64,000 nucleotides of DNA from Mucor racemosus (taxonomy: Eukaryota > Mucoromycota > Mucoromycetes > Mucorales > Mucoraceae): positions 1,550,001-1,614,000 of the forward strand of contig JAPEHQ010000006.1 in the NCBI GenBank assembly GCA_027405735.1, read 5' to 3'. Numbering within the stretch: the first letter of the stretch is position 1; each line of letters opens with the position of its first letter. The notes under the pieces are model-generated. The model was not told where the DNA came from. It saw only the letters and a list, made by a program, of their open reading frames with translations, and did no database searches. Of this stretch, positions 60,737-64,000 are shown one piece after another. The position numbers were made by a program, and so were the translations under genes.

Positions 60737-61699
60737 TTACAAATGCAAATAAATATTCAAAATGCAGCTAAATGCTTGCGCCACATTTCTATAAAACAAC
60801 AGTTTGACTTTAAATGCATTGGTCATTCGGTAAAGTTTAGAAGATGCTTCAATATTCATACACCACTCATAACAGTTGCGGCCTCTTGTAGGGAGATAGG
60901 TATCAAAGAACAAGATTGGCTCGATGATAGTATGAATTTTAGTTGAAAAACACTTGCTGACAGATGATCCAAAGTTCCTATCAAAGATATGGACATCATT
61001 CAAGAGGAGGAGGCAAATATCAGATAACTGTGCTGGATTAATCTGCTTGGCTAGCTGTACAGTTTTGTTCTTCAGGTTCAAGCACAAATCAGAAATACAA
61101 ATGCCGCTTATCATCCACTTCGAATCACCTTCAGTAGCTGCACTACTGGCTGCTTCACTACAGTATTTGTTGCATCTTCATCTAATTCTGTAAAAGTGAG
61201 TGTACTCGCAAGAACGTTTGGGGTAGCGCTCGATTGATAAATCAGAGGGAATCCTGTCCTCTTCATCGCTCTCCTCATCACAAGGATGCTCTAAATCCAG
61301 TGTAGGCTCAATGTCCTCTTCTTGGTGCTGGGCGGTTTCCGTTGGCTGCCATTGTTGACTTGAATTGAAAGTACCTGTGCCCAATGCATTGATGACGCTA
61401 GAATCATGTACTGCAATGCTAAAACTGATGTTTTATGGCTTAATTTGAGGTGATTCTATTGATGATAATAAACGGCAAGCTTCTATCTTTACGAAATCCG
61501 GTATATTACTAAAGCTTTGAATGTTCTTCATGATGGACAAATACTTGTTTTTGATTTTGGCAACATTTGCTGGTTTGGGCTTGTCTTTATTAAATGAAGC
61601 CTCAAATTCTGCAAAAGACCATTCGCTAATAGAATGGTCTGAGATATATTTAAGGGAAGGGTCGTTATTGTCATTCTCCAATGTGTATAAGTTACCCAT
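60737..61699 (-). pseudogene. decayed gene, one frame broken by two stops
   Basis: From ATG at 61697-61699 one frame runs about 320 codons with only two internal stops (TAA at 61433-61435, TGA at 61178-61180). Parts: MGNLYTLENDNNDPSLKYIS and an acidic first third; then EDIEPTLDLEHPCDEESDEE; then DSKWMISGICISDLCLNLKN, and ILFFDTYLPTRGRNCYEWCM near the end. Keeping one phase over ~960 bp suggests a recently broken gene. Alternatives are an intron I cannot place near 61433 and an acceptor at TTTTACAG (about 61189). I do not recognise a known domain; it resembles repetitive uncharacterised fungal proteins only in general style. Composition is GC-richer than its surroundings. Confidence 0.5.
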
Positions 61700-62342
61700 T
61701 ATGTTACAATTTAACAGAAAAAGAGAGAAAAAATGGCAATGGTTCTAGGCTAGCCTTTATTTGAAAAAAATAAAAAAGCATGAATGGAATATTTCGTTTA
61801 GCACAGTACTTTCTAAATTTTGAGCATTTGGTTTAGAACATGTTTCTCGTTTTTCGGATCTAGTGAATAATTTTTGCAGTAAAAACTTTGCATAAAGTAT
61901 ATCATTTAATGTAGAATAAGATTGTGTACATATAATATTTAATAAACTAATTATGTTTACTAGATGATTTGTGCTTGATCTTTAGAAAAACACACTTTGA
62001 TCCACTTTTTTTTTGGAAATTTAAGCCATTCTGCACAAAATATTTTAAACTCCGTATACAGCTAAAAATCGCTCAATTGGAGACACGAAATGAATGAAAA
62101 CTGCAAATTGGCATTAATAATACTATAATATTATGTATTTGTTGAACGAGATGCCTCAAGGAAAAAGTATGGAGCCTATGTATATGTCTTTTAATGATGA
62201 AAATAGCACAAAAAATCGTCGATTTAAGAAACAAGCCTGGAAATTTTTGATTGGGGGCATGTAACTCAGGGACTGGGAGAAGCCCATTAATCGATTAATT
62301 TTTGTTGGTATTGCTTTGTCTTTTGTACTATAATATCCCACC
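61700..62342. other. intergenic: upstream of ERV1
   Basis: AT-rich, no supported gene. ACTATAATATCCCACC immediately precedes the ERV1 ATG. Confidence 0.4.
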
Positions 62343-62843
62343 ATGGCTGCGGCAACCACAGAACATGAAAAGGATGGTTAGTCGGTATATTACAAACCAA
62401 GAAATTCTTGTACTGATCTATAAAAAAAAAATAAGATACGTGGCGCATGGAAAATTGTCCAGCAGATTCTGTAGCACTTGGCAAAGCAGCATGGACATTA
62501 TTACATACAACAGCAGCTTATTACCCTGATCGACCAGCACCTTCACAAATGGATTCAATGCGATCATTTATGGCTTCATTTATAGATAATTATCCATGTT
62601 TTAGTGTATGTGAAAATGTAAAATTGCTTTTTTATAAATGCTTATATCGTTTCAAAATAACAGAAGGACTTCAAGCAATTCATGGTTGAGGAACCTATTC
62701 GAGTTGGTAGCAGAAAGAAATTAAGTGAGTGGCTATGTAGACAGCATAACAAAGTAAATGAAAAACTTGGAAAACCTTCATTTGACTGTACGATTGTATT
62801 TGACCGTTGGTTACAAGGGTCTTGTAAGCAATGTGATCAATGA
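62343..62843 (+). CDS. ERV1: FAD-linked sulfhydryl oxidase Erv1/ALR
   Basis: Flavin oxidase of the mitochondrial intermembrane space that reoxidises Mia40 during disulfide-relay import. Three exons: 62343-62376, 62436-62605 and 62664-62843, giving 127 aa. Exon 2 has CPADSVALGKAAWTLLHTTA and YYPDRPAPSQ; exon 3 has the FAD-binding WLCRQHNKVNEKLGKP, then FDC and a final Cys pair (SCKQC). The active-site region is odd. The family has YPCxxCAxDF, but the best splice reads YPCFS-KDF and lacks the second Cys. Using a later donor (62618) gives YPCFSVCENKDF, a C-x3-C. The family's usual N-terminal shuttle region with its own Cys pair is absent. The start ATG sits in CCACCATGG. The family call is secure; activity is uncertain. 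Confidence 0.88.
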
Positions 62844-62883
62844 ACTAAATTGCATAATCGTCCGTGTGCGTGTGTACAAAAAG

Positions 62884-62895
62884 TATATATAAATA
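62884..62895 (+). promoter_or_regulatory. TATA box of the F-box gene
   Basis: TATATATAAATA, 56 bp ahead of the ATG at 62951 and just after the ERV1 stop. Confidence 0.5.
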
Positions 62896-62950
62896 TCCAT
62901 TCCTTATCTCTTTATCTTTTGTTCATTTTTTATTCTTCATCACAAATAAA

Positions 62951-64000
62951 ATGTTGGCATTAGAAATCCTTGATAACGTATTCTCATATCTTGCATATTC
63001 AGAAATTTACAGAATTCGATCCGTATGTAAAACTTGGAAACAGCAATGTGAATATCATTTATACCTTTCAATTAAATCAAATCGAAAAAAGATTTATATC
63101 AAAATTGGAGAAAAGGGAAAAGCTGCTTTGGTTGATATGGTGCCTTGTGATTACGATGCAGAGAATCAAGTAATTGGATTTAAATCTCAAGCTCAAGAGG
63201 AAGATGATGATGTGTATTTAGATCAAAATACAACACATACAAAAGCTCAAATTCAATTTAGTGAATGGTGTGAGCAAGAAACATCTGCACAAAACTCTAA
63301 ACTATTGCTTAATTTGAATCTTGTGGATCGTGCTCAGGTTTTATTTCATCTTCAATATAACCCCTCTATGGAACAAGTCTATGATTTAAAATTGCCAAAA
63401 GATGATAAAAATGAGTTACATTACCTTGGTGATAAAGGCATTATTATGACTTATTCTTACACTAAACAGCAACAACAACAACAACAACAACTTGATAATA
63501 CTATTCAATTTCATGGTTTAGAAGATCCCGTTATACCAAACACATTCAATTCTATATTTGATCAAGTAAATTCGAATAGAATCAATGCTGCGGCTAACAA
63601 TAATACAATTCGTTTGCGTATTCATTCAATTTACGCAAATCTGTCATGGCTTTTATCTGGATTCAATTCAGACATTACACCTGAACCTATATATCCAAGA
63701 CGCTATCAAATATTAGCAGATACACTTTTACTACATGATGTTGTTGATAAACACCATTTCTGTGCCTATTCCGAGTTTGTTCTAAAATGTATTATTACTA
63801 TGAAACAAGACGCTATTATTGACCCTCAAGCATTATCTGAACTTTTGAAGCAACCAGCAGACGCAATTTCATGGAAAGAGAAATTAAAAGCTATATTACA
63901 ATCTATTGGTATTGATCCGAGAGTTATTTACAAGTATACATTTGTCAAGAATTATATATTACAACAACATCCCCCTACAATTAGACCAGATGATGTTGCT
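62951..64000 (+). CDS. F-box protein, 3' end outside window
   Basis: Open from ATG at 62951 to the window end, 350 codons without a visible intron. Residues about 2-35 form an F-box (LALEILDNVFSYLAYSEIYR, then RSVCKTWKQQC), which recruits Skp1-Cul1 ubiquitin ligases. The rest has no repeat I recognise as a substrate domain: an acidic patch (QEEDDDVYLD), a Gln run encoded by CAA repeats near 63468-63492, and a long helical-looking region ending KAILQSIGIDPRVIYKY. The target is unknown. It is transcribed with ERV1 in tandem, only 107 bp after its stop. The start is the first ATG and begins the F-box almost at once, as in many fungal F-box proteins. Confidence 0.8.
   Translation, partial: MLALEILDNVFSYLAYSEIYRIRSVCKTWKQQCEYHLYLSIKSNRKKIYIKIGEKGKAALVDMVPCDYDAENQVIGFKSQAQEEDDDVYLDQNTTHTKAQIQFSEWCEQETSAQNSKLLLNLNLVDRAQVLFHLQYNPSMEQVYDLKLPKDDKNELHYLGDKGIIMTYSYTKQQQQQQQQLDNTIQFHGLEDPVIPNTFNSIFDQVNSNRINAAANNNTIRLRIHSIYANLSWLLSGFNSDITPEPIYPRRYQILADTLLLHDVVDKHHFCAYSEFVLKCIITMKQDAIIDPQALSELLKQPADAISWKEKLKAILQSIGIDPRVIYKYTFVKNYILQQHPPTIRPDDVA

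Overview
The window reads as a gene-sparse, AT-rich stretch of a fungal nuclear genome. Genes have many short GT-AG introns (54-71 bp where measured). The protein set (Csf1, Mcd4, Rfa1, Met17, Atg22, Erv1, an F-box protein) and the gene style fit an early-diverging fungus, most likely Mucoromycota/Mucorales. That placement is inference from gene style and protein resemblance, not from a search.

Layout. 1-188 (-) is the first exon of MCD4 (GPI ethanolamine-phosphate transferase 1). 631-11553 (-) is a complete 7-exon CSF1 gene for a 3,519-aa bridge-like lipid-transfer protein. 12.7-25.8 kb is a huge inverted-repeat element (copy A): two arms of about 3.4 kb flank a non-coding interior. Nested in it are a dead Tc1/mariner (16280-17924), a solo LTR (21228-21757) and a captured dynein-intermediate-chain exon. 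26.1-31.3 kb (-) carries a small zinc-finger/membrane protein, RFA1 (8 exons, 616 aa) and an unrecognised 541-aa protein. 31.5-32.5 kb is a 454-bp tandem repeat. 33636-35339 (+) is MET17 (8 exons, 428 aa). 35.7-44.7 kb is copy B of the giant element in the opposite orientation, truncated at its right end. 45.6-55.4 kb is copy C (interior only), split by a young full-length Ty3/Gypsy retrotransposon (45679-52249) with LTRs that look identical. 55.9-57.0 kb is copy D (outer arm only). 57331-59048 (-) is an Atg22-like transporter. 59.6-61.7 kb holds an isolated exon-like segment and a decayed gene. 62343-62843 (+) is ERV1. 62951-64000 (+) is an F-box gene running off the window.

How it fits together. 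CSF1 and MCD4 are head-to-tail neighbours whose yeast products are reported to interact, with Csf1 supplying phosphatidylethanolamine to Mcd4 for GPI-anchor synthesis, so this may be a functional pair. RFA1 and the unknown gene next to it share a GGCGCGAT element upstream; RFA1 also has an ACGCGT (MCB) box, suggesting S-phase control. About half of the window is transposon-derived. Because the giant element is present in several copies, unoccupied sites inside the window directly confirm three insertions (mariner, solo LTR, Gypsy).

The best candidate for something undescribed is the giant inverted-repeat element. It has no transposase that I can see, carries the same captured host WD40 exon in three copies, and has an array of degenerate 22-25-bp units around the palindrome TGCNCATGNGCA. 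All exon boundaries were assigned by eye from splice consensus and reading-frame continuity; no alignment or database search was run.
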